Assembly: GCA_014860445.1 (NCBI GenBank)
Contig: JACZJT010000053.1
Coordinates: 1 to 49,052, forward strand
Direction of reading: 5' to 3'
DNA: 49,052 nt
Source of the DNA: Burkholderiales bacterium
GTDB taxonomy: Bacteria > Pseudomonadota > Gammaproteobacteria > Burkholderiales > SG8-39
Shown: positions 7,151 to 16,663 of the stretch, piece after piece
How the letters are laid out: every line of letters begins with the position of its first letter
Numbering within the stretch: the first letter of the stretch is position 1
Program-made: the position numbers and the translations under genes
Notes under the pieces: model-generated
What the model was told of the DNA's origin: nothing
The model's database searches: none
The model's input: the letters and a program-made list of their open reading frames with translations, nothing else

Positions 7151-10100
7151 TTCTCTTCCTCCCCGCCGGCCGCTGCATCGTCCTCATGCGCGTACTTGCG
7201 GCGCTGGCGCTCGCTGCCCTTGAAAAAGCTGCGCACGACGACGAAGAACACCGGCACGAAGAACACGGCGAGCGTCACCGCGGTGATCATGCCGCCCACG
7301 ACGCCGGTACCAAGAACGCGCTGGCTGGAGGAACCTGCGCCGGACGCAAGAACCATGGGCATCACGCCAAGGATGAAGGCGAGCGACGTCATCAGGATAG
7401 GCCGGAAGCGAAGATGCGCTGCAGCCAGCGCCGCCTCCACCGCCGTCTTGCCCTGGGCCTGCAGGTCTTTGGCGAACTCGATGATCAGAATCGCGTTCTT
7501 CGCCGACAGACCGATGATGGTGATCAACGCCACCTGGAGGTACACATCGTTGGAGTAGCCGCGCAAAGTGACGCCAAGCAGCACACCCAGCACACCCAGC
7601 GGCACCACCAGCAGCACCGAAAGCGGGATAGACCAGCTTTCGTACAGTGCGGCCAGGCACAGGAACACCGCAAGAATCGCGAAGCCGTACAGAACGAAGG
7701 CCTTCGCGCCGGCGAGCTTTTCCTCGCGCGACTGGCCCGTCCATTCGAAGCCGAAGCCCGGCGGAAGCTTGGCCGACAGTTGTTCCATCTCGGTCAGCGC
7801 GGCACCCGTGCTGTAGCCGGGCGCCGCGCTTCCGCTGATGCGCATGGCCGGGTAGCCGTTGTAGCGCACGGTTTGCATGGCCCCGCTCACCCAGGCGGTC
7901 GACGCAAACGCCGACAGCGGCACCACCTTGCCCTGATTGTTGGTGGTATTCAGGCGCAGCAGGTCTTCGGGCTGCATGCGCGCCGGCGCGTCGGCCTGCA
8001 CCAGCACGCGCTGCAGGCGTCCATTGTTCGGGAAATCATTGACGTACGCAGAGCCGAGCGCGGTGGATACGGCGGCGTTGATGGCATCGAAACTCACGCC
8101 GAGCGCATTGGCGCGGTCGCGGTCGATGTTCAACTCGAGTTGCGGCGCATCCTCCAGTCCGTCCGGGCGCACCTGTGTCAGCACCTTGCTCTGCGCCGCC
8201 ATGCCCAGCAGTTGGTTGCGCGCGGCCAGCAACGCCTCATGCCCGTTGCCACCGCGGTCTTGCAGGCGGAAGCTGAAGCCCGATGTCGTGCCCAATTCGG
8301 GAATCGGTGGCGGGCTGAGCGGATAGATGAATGCGTCGCGGATGCCCATCAGCGCCCCGAAGGCCCTACCGGCGATGGCCTCGGCCGCGTGCGCGGGACC
8401 TTTGCGTTCCGCCCAGTCCTTCAGCGTAATGAATGCCAGCGCCGCATTCTGTCCCTGGCCCGAAAAGCTGAATCCGAGCACGCCGACCATGCTCTTCACT
8501 TCGGGCTGCTTGAGCATATAGCCTTCGACTTTCTCGACCACCGCGAGCGTGCGTTCCCTGGTCGCGCCCGGCGGCAGCTGAATGTTGACCAGCATGAGTC
8601 CCTGGTCTTCGCTCGGCAGAAACGATGACGGCAAGCGCGTGTAGAGGAAGCCCGCGCCCAGGATGATCGCGAGATAGATGATCAGAAAGCGCCCGGCGCG
8701 TTTGAGTATGCGCGCGACCCAGCCTTCGTAACCCTTGGCAGTGCGCGCAAAACCACGGTTGAACCAACCGAAGAAGCCCGCCTTTGCATGATGGTGTCCC
8801 GCCTCCACCGGCTTGAGCAAGGTCGCGCACAGGGCGGGTGTAAGCGACAAGGCCATGAATGCAGAGAAACCGATGGACGCGACCATCACGACGGAAAATT
8901 GCCGGTAGATGTTGCCGATCGAGCCCGAAAAGAACGCGAGTGGCACGAACACCGAAATCAGCGCCACCGTTATGCCGATTATGGCGCCGGAGATCTGTTT
9001 CATCGCCTTGCGCGTCGCCTGCAAGGGCGGCAGGCCTTCCTCGCTCATGATGCGCTCGACGTTTTCGACCACCACGATGGCGTCGTCCACCACGATGCCG
9101 ATCACCAGCACCATGCCGAACATGGTCAGTACATTGATCGAGAAGCCGAGCACCAGCAGCACGGCGAAGGTACCGAGCAGCGCGACCGGCACCACGATGG
9201 TAGGGATAATCGTGTAGCGGAAATTCTGCAGAAAAAGCAGCATCACCAGGAACACCAGACCGACGGCCTCGAACAGGGTCACGGCCACCTCCGTGATGGA
9301 AATCTTGACGAAGCGCGAACTGTCGTACGGTATGGCGAACTTGACACCCTTGGGAAACAGTTTCGCGAGTTCGTCCATGCGCTTGTACACGGCCGCCGCG
9401 GTCGCCAGCGCATTGCCCGTGGGCGTGAGCTGCACGCCGATGCCGGTGGAGGGCTTGCCGTTCAGCCGCGCCGAGGTCGCGTAACTCTGGGCGCCCAGCT
9501 CGATGCGCGCGACATCGCGCAGCCGGACCGTGGAGCCGTCCGTGTTCGCGCGCAGCACCGCGTTGCCGAACTCTTCAGTCGAACTAAGCTGGCCTTTTAC
9601 CACCACCGTCGCGGAAATGCCCTGACCCGCGACGTTTGGCAATTCGCCTATGGTGCCCGAGGACACCTGCGTGTTCTGGGAGCGAATGGCTGCGACCACG
9701 TCCGCCGAGGACAGGTTGTAACCTTGCAACTTTGCCGGATCGATCCACACCCGCATCGCACGTTCGGTGCCGAACAACTGCGCCTGGCCGACGCCGGGTA
9801 TGCGCTGGATCTCCGGCAGCACCGTGCGCGAGGCGTAGTCGCCCAACCCGATCGGGTCGAACTGCGGGTCGTCGGACGAGAGCATGATAAACAGCAGGAA
9901 ATTCGAACGCGATTTGTCCACGCGCACACCCTGTTGCGTAACGACCGATGGCAGCCTCGGCGCCGCGCGGGCCAGCCGGTTCTGCACGTCCACCTGCGCC
10001 AGATCGGGGCTGGTGCCGGGCTCGAAGCTCAGTGTGATGGCGCCCGCGCCGTTGGCCTGGCTCACCGACTCCATGTACATGAGTCCGGGCGAACCGTTCA

Positions 10101-10305
10101 TTTCGCGCTCGATCACGCTGATCACGCTGTCCTCGAGCGTTTGCGCCGATGCGCCCGGGTAGACGGCCGAAACGATGATGGACGGCGGCGCCACCGAAGG
10201 GTATTGCGAAACCGGCAACTGGGTGATTGCCACACCGCCCATCACCAGGATAAACAGCGCGATGACCCAGGCGAAAACGGGACGATCGATGAAAAACTGC
10301 GCCAT
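7147..10305 (-). CDS. RND multidrug efflux permease (AcrB/MexB-like, HAE1)
   Basis: This full-length pump subunit of 1052 residues has the usual two sets of six transmembrane helices and two large periplasmic loops. The N-terminus MAQFFIDRPVFAWVIALFIL is classic for HAE1 pumps. The proton relay pair is in IGIVVDDAIVVVEN, and the second half repeats FLCLAALYESWSIPLSVLL and the GLSAKNAILIIEFAKD motif. It lies between its adaptor (12 bases upstream) and its outer-membrane factor (4-base overlap), the normal order of a complete operon. Substrates are probably amphiphilic drugs, dyes, detergents or solvents by family analogy. No local TetR-type repressor gene is present next to the operon. Confidence 0.96.
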   Translation of the reverse strand: MAQFFIDRPVFAWVIALFILVMGGVAITQLPVSQYPSVAPPSIIVSAVYPGASAQTLEDSVISVIEREMNGSPGLMYMESVSQANGAGAITLSFEPGTSPDLAQVDVQNRLARAAPRLPSVVTQQGVRVDKSRSNFLLFIMLSSDDPQFDPIGLGDYASRTVLPEIQRIPGVGQAQLFGTERAMRVWIDPAKLQGYNLSSADVVAAIRSQNTQVSSGTIGELPNVAGQGISATVVVKGQLSSTEEFGNAVLRANTDGSTVRLRDVARIELGAQSYATSARLNGKPSTGIGVQLTPTGNALATAAAVYKRMDELAKLFPKGVKFAIPYDSSRFVKISITEVAVTLFEAVGLVFLVMLLFLQNFRYTIIPTIVVPVALLGTFAVLLVLGFSINVLTMFGMVLVIGIVVDDAIVVVENVERIMSEEGLPPLQATRKAMKQISGAIIGITVALISVFVPLAFFSGSIGNIYRQFSVVMVASIGFSAFMALSLTPALCATLLKPVEAGHHHAKAGFFGWFNRGFARTAKGYEGWVARILKRAGRFLIIYLAIILGAGFLYTRLPSSFLPSEDQGLMLVNIQLPPGATRERTLAVVEKVEGYMLKQPEVKSMVGVLGFSFSGQGQNAALAFITLKDWAERKGPAHAAEAIAGRAFGALMGIRDAFIYPLSPPPIPELGTTSGFSFRLQDRGGNGHEALLAARNQLLGMAAQSKVLTQVRPDGLEDAPQLELNIDRDRANALGVSFDAINAAVSTALGSAYVNDFPNNGRLQRVLVQADAPARMQPEDLLRLNTTNNQGKVVPLSAFASTAWVSGAMQTVRYNGYPAMRISGSAAPGYSTGAALTEMEQLSAKLPPGFGFEWTGQSREEKLAGAKAFVLYGFAILAVFLCLAALYESWSIPLSVLLVVPLGVLGVLLGVTLRGYSNDVYLQVALITIIGLSAKNAILIIEFAKDLQAQGKTAVEAALAAAHLRFRPILMTSLAFILGVMPMVLASGAGSSSQRVLGTGVVGGMITAVTLAVFFVPVFFVVVRSFFKGSERQRRKYAHEDDAAAGGEEEK

Positions 10306-10317
10306 GAACGGGACCCT

Positions 10318-11541
10318 TTACTTGCCGGCAGCGGCGGGGGGCGCCGCGTTGGGCGTCGCAGGCTGCCAGGGCACCGCTTTGACGGGCGCGCCGGGACGCA
10401 TCTTCTGAAAACCGTCGACCATTACTTGCTCGCCTGCTTTCAGGCCCTCGAGCACGATCCACTGGCCGTTCTTTGACGAACCCAACTTCACCGCCCGCGG
10501 CGATACTTTGCCGTCGGCGCTCACCACCATGACGCTGTCGCCTGTCGCCGAGCGGGCGACCGCCTGCTGCGGCAGTTGAATCGCGTCTTCCGCCTGTGCC
10601 TGCTCGATGAGTACGCGCACGTACATTCCCGGCAGCAGCACACCCTCGGGATTGGGCAGTTCCGCGCGCAGCATGATCTGGCCGGACGTGGGATCCACGC
10701 TGAGGTCTTCGAACAAAAGCTTTCCGGTCTTCGCGTACTCCTTTCCGTCCTCCAGAACGACACGGATGCTGGCGGAACCGCCTGATGGTGTGCGCTTGAG
10801 CTTGCCGCTCCTGAGCGCTTCGCGCAAACGCAGCACCTCGCCGGTCGATTGCGTAAAGTTTACGTACATCGGGTCGATCCTCTGTACCAGCGCAAGTTGC
10901 GTCGCCTCGCCCTGTCCCACCAGCGCACCTTCGGTCACCAGCGTACGGCCGATGCGTCCGGCAATCGGCGAGGTCACGCTTGCGTAACCGAGATTGATCT
11001 GCGCGGTCTGCACAGCAGCCCTGGCCGCAGCCACATCGGCTTCGGCCAGTTTCTGCGCCGCCACCGCGTTCACATATTCCTGTTTGCTGATGGCATTGGC
11101 TTCGACCAGCGGTTTGTAGCGCTCGGCCTGGGCCGCTACCTGTGTCAGATTTGCCAGCGCGCGCGCAAGCGAGGCTTGTGCGCTTGCCGCCGCGGCCCGG
11201 TAGGGTGCGCCGTCGATTTCAAACAGGAGCTGGCCGGCTTTGACCTCGCTGCCTTCGCGGAACAGCCGTTTCTGCAATATGCCCGCCACCCGTGCGCGTA
11301 CCTGGGCCACGCGCGAGGCCTCCAACCGGCCGGGCAATTCCGTGACCAGGCCGATGGTGCGCGGCGCGACAGTGATGACGCCTACTTCGGCCGGCGGCAT
11401 TGCACCACGCGGCGCTGCCGCCTGCCCGCCATCCTTCGCGCCGCATGCCGCCAATACCATCGTCGCAAATATTGCCGCGATGACGACGCGGAATCCGCCG
11501 GAAGATGCGGAATTGAAGACGTGATGATCGATAGCAGCCAT
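10318..11541 (-). CDS. RND periplasmic adaptor lipoprotein (AcrA/MexA-like)
   Basis: The protein has 407 residues from the ATG at 11541; an in-frame start at 11592 would add 17 polar residues and is less likely. The leader ends in a lipobox (MVLAAC, Cys about 33), so the mature adaptor is lipid-anchored in the inner membrane. Lipoyl halves flank a coiled-coil (about residues 110-180, with the motif FEIDGAPYRAA just before it), followed by the beta-barrel segment (LLPGMYVRVLIEQA) and a membrane-proximal domain. It is the first gene of the adaptor-permease-channel operon. A promoter-like pair lies at 11646-11673, giving a leader of roughly 100 bases. Confidence 0.94.
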   Translation of the reverse strand: MAAIDHHVFNSASSGGFRVVIAAIFATMVLAACGAKDGGQAAAPRGAMPPAEVGVITVAPRTIGLVTELPGRLEASRVAQVRARVAGILQKRLFREGSEVKAGQLLFEIDGAPYRAAAASAQASLARALANLTQVAAQAERYKPLVEANAISKQEYVNAVAAQKLAEADVAAARAAVQTAQINLGYASVTSPIAGRIGRTLVTEGALVGQGEATQLALVQRIDPMYVNFTQSTGEVLRLREALRSGKLKRTPSGGSASIRVVLEDGKEYAKTGKLLFEDLSVDPTSGQIMLRAELPNPEGVLLPGMYVRVLIEQAQAEDAIQLPQQAVARSATGDSVMVVSADGKVSPRAVKLGSSKNGQWIVLEGLKAGEQVMVDGFQKMRPGAPVKAVPWQPATPNAAPPAAAGK

Positions 11542-11618
11542 GGGTGGTCTTTCGCAAGGTGCGCCCCGCCTTGACAGAGCGCATGAATTCAAAAGGCAAA
11601 GTTGGAACGGTTCCTGCC

Positions 11619-11644
11619 GGGGATGGCCTTGATCGGGCCACCCC
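11619..11644. terminator. Hairpin after the uxaA-family gene
   Basis: GGGGATGGCC pairs with GGCCACCCC across a 7-base loop, with one bulged A. It lies about 26 bases past the stop of the uxaA-family gene on the minus strand. There is no T-run, so it may terminate transcription inefficiently. It also overlaps the expected transcription start of the RND operon. Confidence 0.35.
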
Positions 11645-11645
11645 T

Positions 11646-11673
11646 ATTTTAGCAGCCGCACCGATCGATTCAA
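11646..11673 (-). promoter_or_regulatory. Candidate promoter of the tripartite RND operon
   Basis: On the minus strand, TTGAAT and TAAAAT are separated by 16 bases. The -35 overlaps the stop codon of the uxaA-family gene. Transcription would begin near 11639, about 100 bases before the adaptor ATG. A short palindrome GGAACGGTTCC (11604-11614) in the leader could be an operator. Confidence 0.4.
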
Positions 11674-13217
11674 CCGGTGATGCCGATCTGCCAGGGCACG
11701 AACTCGTGGTCACCCAAGCCGAACAGCTCGCTCTTCGTCTTGTCGCCCGAGGCGGTGCGCAGGACGAGTTGGAAGATCTGCTCCGCCATTTCATCCATGC
11801 TCGCCGTGCCGTCGAGGATCTGGCCGCAATTGATGTCCATGTCCTCTTCCAGCTTGCGATACATCGGCGTGTTGGTGGCAAGCTTGATCGATGGTGCCGG
11901 CTTGCAGCCGAATGCCGAACCGCGGCCGGTGGTAAAGCAGATCACGTTGGCACCGCCCGCAATCTGGCCGGTGGCCGATACCGGGTCGTAGCCCGGCGTG
12001 TCCATGAACACGAAGCCCCTCTGTTTCACCAGCTCGGCGTACTTGTACACCTCCATCAGCGGCCCGGTGCCGCCTTTCATCGCCGACCCCAGCGATTTCT
12101 CTAGAATATTGGCCAGGCCACCCGCCTGATTGCCGGGACTGACGACACCGTTGATCTGCACATCCCTGCCCAGCGCATACACGTCCTTCCACCAGCGGAT
12201 GCGCGCGATCAGTTTCTCACCGACCTCGCGCGAAACCGCGCGCCGCGTCAGCGTGTGCTCGACACCGTAGATCTCCGGTGTTTCCGACAGCACCGCGGTG
12301 CCGCCGTGACGCACGAGTATGTCCATCGCGGCGCCCAGTGCGGGATTGGCCGTGATCGAGGAAAAACTGTCCGATCCGCCGCACTGCAGGCCGACGGTGA
12401 TATGGCTGGCCGGAACCGGCTCGCGCTTCACCTGGTTTGCCTCGGGCAGCAGCGCCTGGATCGCGGCGACGCCGGCCTCTATGGTTTTACGCGTTCCGCC
12501 GGTGTCCTGCATGATGAAACTGTGCAACTTGGTCCCGTTGCTGAGTTTCTCGCTGTCGAACAGGGAATTGATCTGGTTGCGCTCGCAACCCAGGCCCACC
12601 ACGAGCACGGCAGCCATGTTCGGATGGCGGATATAGCCCGCGAGCGTGCGCCGCAGCAGATCCATTGGTTCGCCCGACAGTTCCATGCCGCAACCGCTCG
12701 AATGCGTAAACGCGGCCACGCCGTCGATGTTCGGAAATGCGGCCAGCCTTTCCGGCGTGAACCAATCCGCCATGCGGTGCGACACCGTGGCCGAGCAATT
12801 TACCGTCGATACGATGCCGATGAAATTGCGCGTCGCCACGCGGCCATCCTCGCGCACGATGCCCATGAATGTTGCGCGCTCCGCCTCTGGAACCATGTCG
12901 ACCGGCTTGTAGTCGCGGGCGTAGGCATAGTCGCGGTCGAACTCGCGAAATTCCATGTTCAGCCTGTGCAGCAGGGTTCCGGCCGCGATCTCGGCGGAAG
13001 CGAATCCGATCACCGTGTTGTATTTGAGCACCGGCTCGCCTTTAGCGATCGCGCGTGCCGCGAGCTTGTGGCCGGCGGGAATGCGGTTGAGGCAGGTAAG
13101 GCCTTCTTCGGCGATTTTGCTTCCCTGCGCGAGATCGGTGCGGGCGACCAGCACGTTGTCGTTCGGATGCAGGCGTATCGCCTCGGCGGCAGGCTGTTTC
13201 ATGTCTGGGGCGTTCAT
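11670..13217 (-). CDS. UxaA-family sugar-acid dehydratase (altronate/galactarate type)
   Basis: This 515-residue protein starts at the ATG at 13217, with AAGGAG seven bases upstream. It belongs to the altronate/D-galactarate dehydratase family, iron-dependent enzymes that remove water from hexonic or aldaric acids. The N-terminal SAF-like domain (about 15-100) is followed by a catalytic part with HSSGCGM, VGLGCERNQI, GLQCGGSDSFS and GPLMEVYKYAE, which carry the conserved cysteines and acids. The length fits UxaA (about 495) or GarD (about 523). No transporter, uronate isomerase or regulator gene is adjacent, so I cannot say whether altronate, galactarate or another acid is the substrate. The gene stands alone, with a repeat-like palindrome in its leader. 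Confidence 0.88.
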   Translation of the reverse strand: MNAPDMKQPAAEAIRLHPNDNVLVARTDLAQGSKIAEEGLTCLNRIPAGHKLAARAIAKGEPVLKYNTVIGFASAEIAAGTLLHRLNMEFREFDRDYAYARDYKPVDMVPEAERATFMGIVREDGRVATRNFIGIVSTVNCSATVSHRMADWFTPERLAAFPNIDGVAAFTHSSGCGMELSGEPMDLLRRTLAGYIRHPNMAAVLVVGLGCERNQINSLFDSEKLSNGTKLHSFIMQDTGGTRKTIEAGVAAIQALLPEANQVKREPVPASHITVGLQCGGSDSFSSITANPALGAAMDILVRHGGTAVLSETPEIYGVEHTLTRRAVSREVGEKLIARIRWWKDVYALGRDVQINGVVSPGNQAGGLANILEKSLGSAMKGGTGPLMEVYKYAELVKQRGFVFMDTPGYDPVSATGQIAGGANVICFTTGRGSAFGCKPAPSIKLATNTPMYRKLEEDMDINCGQILDGTASMDEMAEQIFQLVLRTASGDKTKSELFGLGDHEFVPWQIGITG

Positions 13218-13268
13218 ATGATCTCCTTGATGTCTCGATTCCTCGCCAGGGGAACCACCCTTGGCTTC

Positions 13269-13283
13269 GTCCCCCAAGGGGAC
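13269..13283. repeat. Palindromic intergenic element (REP-like)
   Basis: GTCCCC and GGGGAC flank CAA, and a further CCCTTGG/CCAAGGG pairing overlaps it, forming a GC-rich hairpin in the leader of the uxaA-family gene. I recall very similar text upstream or downstream of many Burkholderiales genes, where false N-terminal extensions reading PKEVPLGDEAKGG are common. The family-level claim is from memory, not from a search. Confidence 0.45.
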
Positions 13284-13503
13284 TTCCTTCGGGGCGTCAC
13301 GCGCCTTGCAGTCATCCGTATTTTGAGGCAATGCGTCTCATGCGATGAAGGTAAACAGACCCTGGCGCGGGAAAAAGTATTTTCCGGGTTTCCTGCTCCT
13401 ATGGTAGCAAGTAGGGGCCCGATGCTTTAGACTGTTTTCCATTGACTTGGACTGATCCAACGCCCGGGTTGATATTCGACTACATTTCTATCAGGAGATT
13501 TCC

Positions 13504-13710
13504 GTGGCTACTGGAACAGTAAAGTGGTTCAACGCAGGCAAGGGTTTTGGATTTATTCAGGCGGACGACGGCTCAAAAGACGTGTTCGTGCATATCTCGG
13601 CGGTTGAGAAAGCAGGAATGTCCACATTGAACGAAAACCAGAAAATCCAGTACGAATTGGTCAAAGGCCAGGACGGCAAGACCTCCGCTGGAGATCTGAA
13701 GGCCATCTAA
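13504..13710 (+). CDS. cspA: Cold-shock domain protein (CspA family)
   Basis: This 68-residue single-domain nucleic-acid-binding protein starts with GTG at 13504, with AGGAG about eight bases upstream. The RNA-binding motifs RNP1 (KGFGFIQ, about residues 15-21) and RNP2 (VFVHISA, about 29-35) are intact, and the start [10 protein letters not shown] is standard. Such proteins melt mRNA secondary structure and may be cold-induced or constitutive. The gene is monocistronic, divergent from the uxaA-family gene and 321 bases before tcuA. The symbol is generic, as the paralogue cannot be told from sequence. Confidence 0.95.
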   Translation: MATGTVKWFNAGKGFGFIQADDGSKDVFVHISAVEKAGMSTLNENQKIQYELVKGQDGKTSAGDLKAI

Positions 13711-14031
13711 TCCCTGCGTCGCCAATCAGGCCGGTCTGTCGATCTGCGTGGTTGGTGATGCCATTCCCGGCCGGAAACGTCCTGGGTCGAACCCGCAGCA
13801 TGGAGAGAACGCGCCTTGGCGCGCTTCCGTTCGCGCTGCGCGCGCGTCGCGCAAGCGACTGCTTCCCGTGCCGGTTGATATCCGAGTTCCGCAAACCAGG
13901 CCGCCGCCGTTAAAGTTGCGCACGACGACGATGGCCTCCGCCGTGGATTGAGGTAGCCTTTGCGGCAGAAAGATTGTTGCGCGAACCCGACTACAATAAC
14001 GCAATCCGACGAATAACCGGGCGTCGTCCTG
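13711..14031. other. Gene-free stretch between cspA and tcuA
   Basis: No convincing reading frame occurs on either strand in these 321 bases; the open frames present lack family features and run into tcuA antisense. It holds GC-rich alternating CG tracts near 13826-13850 that could fold. At the right end TACAAT (13992-13997) is a plausible -10 for tcuA with only a weak -35. I see no T-run terminator after cspA. Confidence 0.5.
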
Positions 14032-15444
14032 ATGGCAGAGCGAGATTACGACGTAATCGTGATAGGAGGCGGCAACGCAGCCCTGTGCGCGGCCTTGATG
14101 GCACGCGAAGCCGGCGCCAGCGTCCTGATGCTCGAATCCGCCCCGCGCGAGTGGCGCGGCGGAAACTCCCAGCACACGCGCAACCTGCGCTGCATGCACG
14201 ACGCCCCGCAGGACGTGCTTACCGATTCCTATCCGGAAGAGGAATACTGGCAGGACCTGAAAAAGGTCACGGGCGGCATTACCAGCGAAAGCCTCGCACG
14301 CCTGGCAATTCGCGATTCCTCGCACTGCCGCGACTGGATGCGCCGGCACGGCGTGCGCTTCCAGCCCTCGCTCTCCGGCACCTTGCAACTCTCGCGCACC
14401 AACGCCTTTTTTCTAGGCGGCGGCAAGGCGCTGCTCAACGCCTACTATCGCAGCGCCGAAGAACTCGGCGTGCACGTCCGCTACGATGCACCGGTGGACC
14501 GGCTTGAGCTTGACCGGGGCCGTTTCGTTGCCGCGCACCTGGGAGCCGAGCGCATAGCGGCAAAAGCATGCGTGGTCGCGAGCGGCGGCTTCGAATCGAA
14601 CCGCGAATGGATGCGCGAAGCCTGGGGCCAGATCAAGGGCGAATGGGTCGCCGACAATTTCCTGATACGCGGCACGCGCTTCAACATGGGCGTGCTGCTG
14701 AAGTTCCTGATCGACGCCGGCGCCGACCCCGTCGGCGATCCGACGCAGTCGCACTGTGTGGCCATCGACGCGCGCGCGCCGCTGTATGACGGCGGCATCT
14801 GCACCCGCGTGGACAGCGTGTCGCTGGGCATCGTCGTCAACAGGCAAGCCGAGCGTTTCTACGACGAAGGCGAGGATTTCTGGCCCAAGCGCTACGCCAT
14901 CTGGGGCAGGCTGATCAGCTACCAGCCCGGTCAGATCGCGTATTCGCTGATCGATGCCAAGGCGATCGGGCGTTTCATGCCCCCGGTGTTCCCTCCCCTG
15001 GAAGCGCAATCCCTGCCGGAACTCGCGCGCAAACTGGGACTCGATGAATCCGCCTTGACGCGCACCGTCGACGGTTTCAACGCGGCTTGCCGTGGCGGCA
15101 CCTTCGACCACGCCGCACTCGACGACTGCGTCACCGCCGGCCTGACGCCGCCGAAGACCCACTGGGCGCGCCCGATCGACACCGCGCCCTTCTACGCCTA
15201 CCCGCTCAGGCCCGGCATCACCTTTACCTACCTCGGCGTAAAAGTGGACGAACGGGCGGCGGTACATTTTTCGGGACAACCGAGCCCCAACCTGTTCGCC
15301 GCCGGCGAAATCATGGCCGGCAACGTGCTCGGCAAAGGCTATACCGCCGGCGTCGGCATGACCATCGGTACAGCTTTCGGGCGCATCGCCGGTGCCCAGT
15401 CTGCGGCTGCGGCCATGCGCGAGAAAATGCATGCAGCCGCTTGA
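14032..15444 (+). CDS. tcuA: FAD-dependent tricarballylate dehydrogenase
   Basis: This 470-residue flavoprotein oxidises tricarballylate to cis-aconitate, feeding the TCA cycle. The dinucleotide-binding motif [11 protein letters not shown] is at residues 7-17, followed by [19 protein letters not shown]-like text (residues 36-54) that carries the FAD-contact acid and the TcuA-typical GGNS. The C-terminal [10 protein letters not shown] and [17 protein letters not shown] segments match the fumarate-reductase-like fold. The stop overlaps the start of tcuB by 14 bases, so the pair is translationally coupled. The Salmonella operon also has tcuC (transport) and a divergent tcuR; neither is seen here, so uptake and regulation must be elsewhere. 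Confidence 0.9.
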   Translation: MAERDYDVIVIGGGNAALCAALMAREAGASVLMLESAPREWRGGNSQHTRNLRCMHDAPQDVLTDSYPEEEYWQDLKKVTGGITSESLARLAIRDSSHCRDWMRRHGVRFQPSLSGTLQLSRTNAFFLGGGKALLNAYYRSAEELGVHVRYDAPVDRLELDRGRFVAAHLGAERIAAKACVVASGGFESNREWMREAWGQIKGEWVADNFLIRGTRFNMGVLLKFLIDAGADPVGDPTQSHCVAIDARAPLYDGGICTRVDSVSLGIVVNRQAERFYDEGEDFWPKRYAIWGRLISYQPGQIAYSLIDAKAIGRFMPPVFPPLEAQSLPELARKLGLDESALTRTVDGFNAACRGGTFDHAALDDCVTAGLTPPKTHWARPIDTAPFYAYPLRPGITFTYLGVKVDERAAVHFSGQPSPNLFAAGEIMAGNVLGKGYTAGVGMTIGTAFGRIAGAQSAAAAMREKMHAAA

Positions 15445-16603
15445 GGCTCTGGTAGGCGAAGCCGGCGCGGCCGCGAAACACACCGCACCGCCTGGCGATG
15501 CTGTAGCTGAAGTCGCCCGTCAGATGCAAATCTGCAACGCCTGCCGCTACTGCGAGGGCTTTTGCGCAGTGTTCCCGGCGATGACCCGACGGATCGAATT
15601 CGGCAAGGCGGAAGTCGACTACCTGGCAAACCTTTGCCACAACTGCGGCGCCTGCCTGCATGCCTGCCAGTACGCGCCACCGCATGAATTTTTGGTCAAC
15701 GTGCCGCAGGCCATGGCCAAAGTGCGCCTGCAAACCTACTCGGACTACGCCTGGCCGCCGGCGCTGGGGAAACTGTACAAGAACAACGGCCTCGCGCTTG
15801 CGCTCGCGCTGGCCGCGGGCCTCGCGCTGTTCCTCGCGCTGGCACTGGCTCTCAACGGCAATCTGTGGCAGCCAGCGCTGGCGGGAAACTTCTATCGCGT
15901 ATTTCCGCACAATCTGATGGTGGCCATGTTCGCGCCGGTCTTCTTGTTCGCGCTGCTGGCGATGGGAATGAGCGTACGCAGATTCTGGTATGCGGTATCG
16001 CCTGCCGACCGTGCGCGCGAAGCACCGCCCGCCGCAGCCACCGAAGCCACGCGCGATGTGCTCGTCATGAAATATCTGGATGGCGGCCACGGCGAAGGCT
16101 GCAACGAGGCGGACGACGAATTCACACTGTGGCGCCGGCGCTTCCATCACTTCACTTTCTACGGCTTCATGCTGTGTTTCGCTTCGACCTCGGTCGCCAC
16201 GCTTTACCACTATTTGTTCGACTGGCATGCACCCTACGCCCTGACGAGCCTGCCGGTGCTGCTGGGCGGCGCGGGCGGCATCGGTTTGCTGATCGGTCCC
16301 GCCGGGCTGTTGTGGCTGAACCTGAGCCGCCACCCGCTGCACGGTGACGCAAGGCAAAAACCCATGGACCGCGGCTTCATCGCGCTGCTGTTATTGGTCA
16401 GCGCAAGCGGCATGGCACTGCTCGCATGGCGCGACACCGGCGCCATGGCTTTGCTGCTGGCGCTGCACCTTGCAACCGTCATGGCCTTGTTCCTGACGCT
16501 GCCGTACAGCAAGTTCATGCACGGAATCTATCGCGCGGCAGCGCTGCTCAAATGGGCAATAGAGAAGCGACAGCCGAGCCGGCTGCAGCTCGGATCCGAG
16601 TAA
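15431..16603 (+). CDS. tcuB: Tricarballylate utilisation iron-sulfur/heme membrane protein
   Basis: This protein has 390 residues from the ATG at 15431, which lies inside the end of tcuA; a start at 15392 is possible but less likely. TcuB reoxidises the reduced flavin of TcuA and passes electrons to the quinone pool. Two cysteine clusters, [12 protein letters not shown] (about 34-45) and [12 protein letters not shown] (about 68-79), bind iron-sulfur centres. The C-terminal part has about six membrane helices with several histidines ([22 protein letters not shown]) that may hold heme. It is the last gene of the tcu pair; an unrelated-looking exporter operon follows after 60 bases. Confidence 0.9.
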   Translation: MQPLEALVGEAGAAAKHTAPPGDAVAEVARQMQICNACRYCEGFCAVFPAMTRRIEFGKAEVDYLANLCHNCGACLHACQYAPPHEFLVNVPQAMAKVRLQTYSDYAWPPALGKLYKNNGLALALALAAGLALFLALALALNGNLWQPALAGNFYRVFPHNLMVAMFAPVFLFALLAMGMSVRRFWYAVSPADRAREAPPAAATEATRDVLVMKYLDGGHGEGCNEADDEFTLWRRRFHHFTFYGFMLCFASTSVATLYHYLFDWHAPYALTSLPVLLGGAGGIGLLIGPAGLLWLNLSRHPLHGDARQKPMDRGFIALLLLVSASGMALLAWRDTGAMALLLALHLATVMALFLTLPYSKFMHGIYRAAALLKWAIEKRQPSRLQLGSE

Positions 16604-16663
16604 GTTCCTGTTCTCAAGCCGAGGTAGTCGGACGATGTCGCGCCAGTCGGATATAAGGATTTC

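Noticed and set aside
8788-10476. Plus-strand 562-codon frame antisense to the AcrB-like permease
   Set aside because: Repeated His/Arg/Asp text with no domain; it mirrors the real permease on the minus strand.
13726-14388. Minus-strand frame of 220 codons across the cspA-tcuA gap
   Set aside because: Most of it is antisense to tcuA and its composition is that of a shadow frame; no family features or ribosome site.
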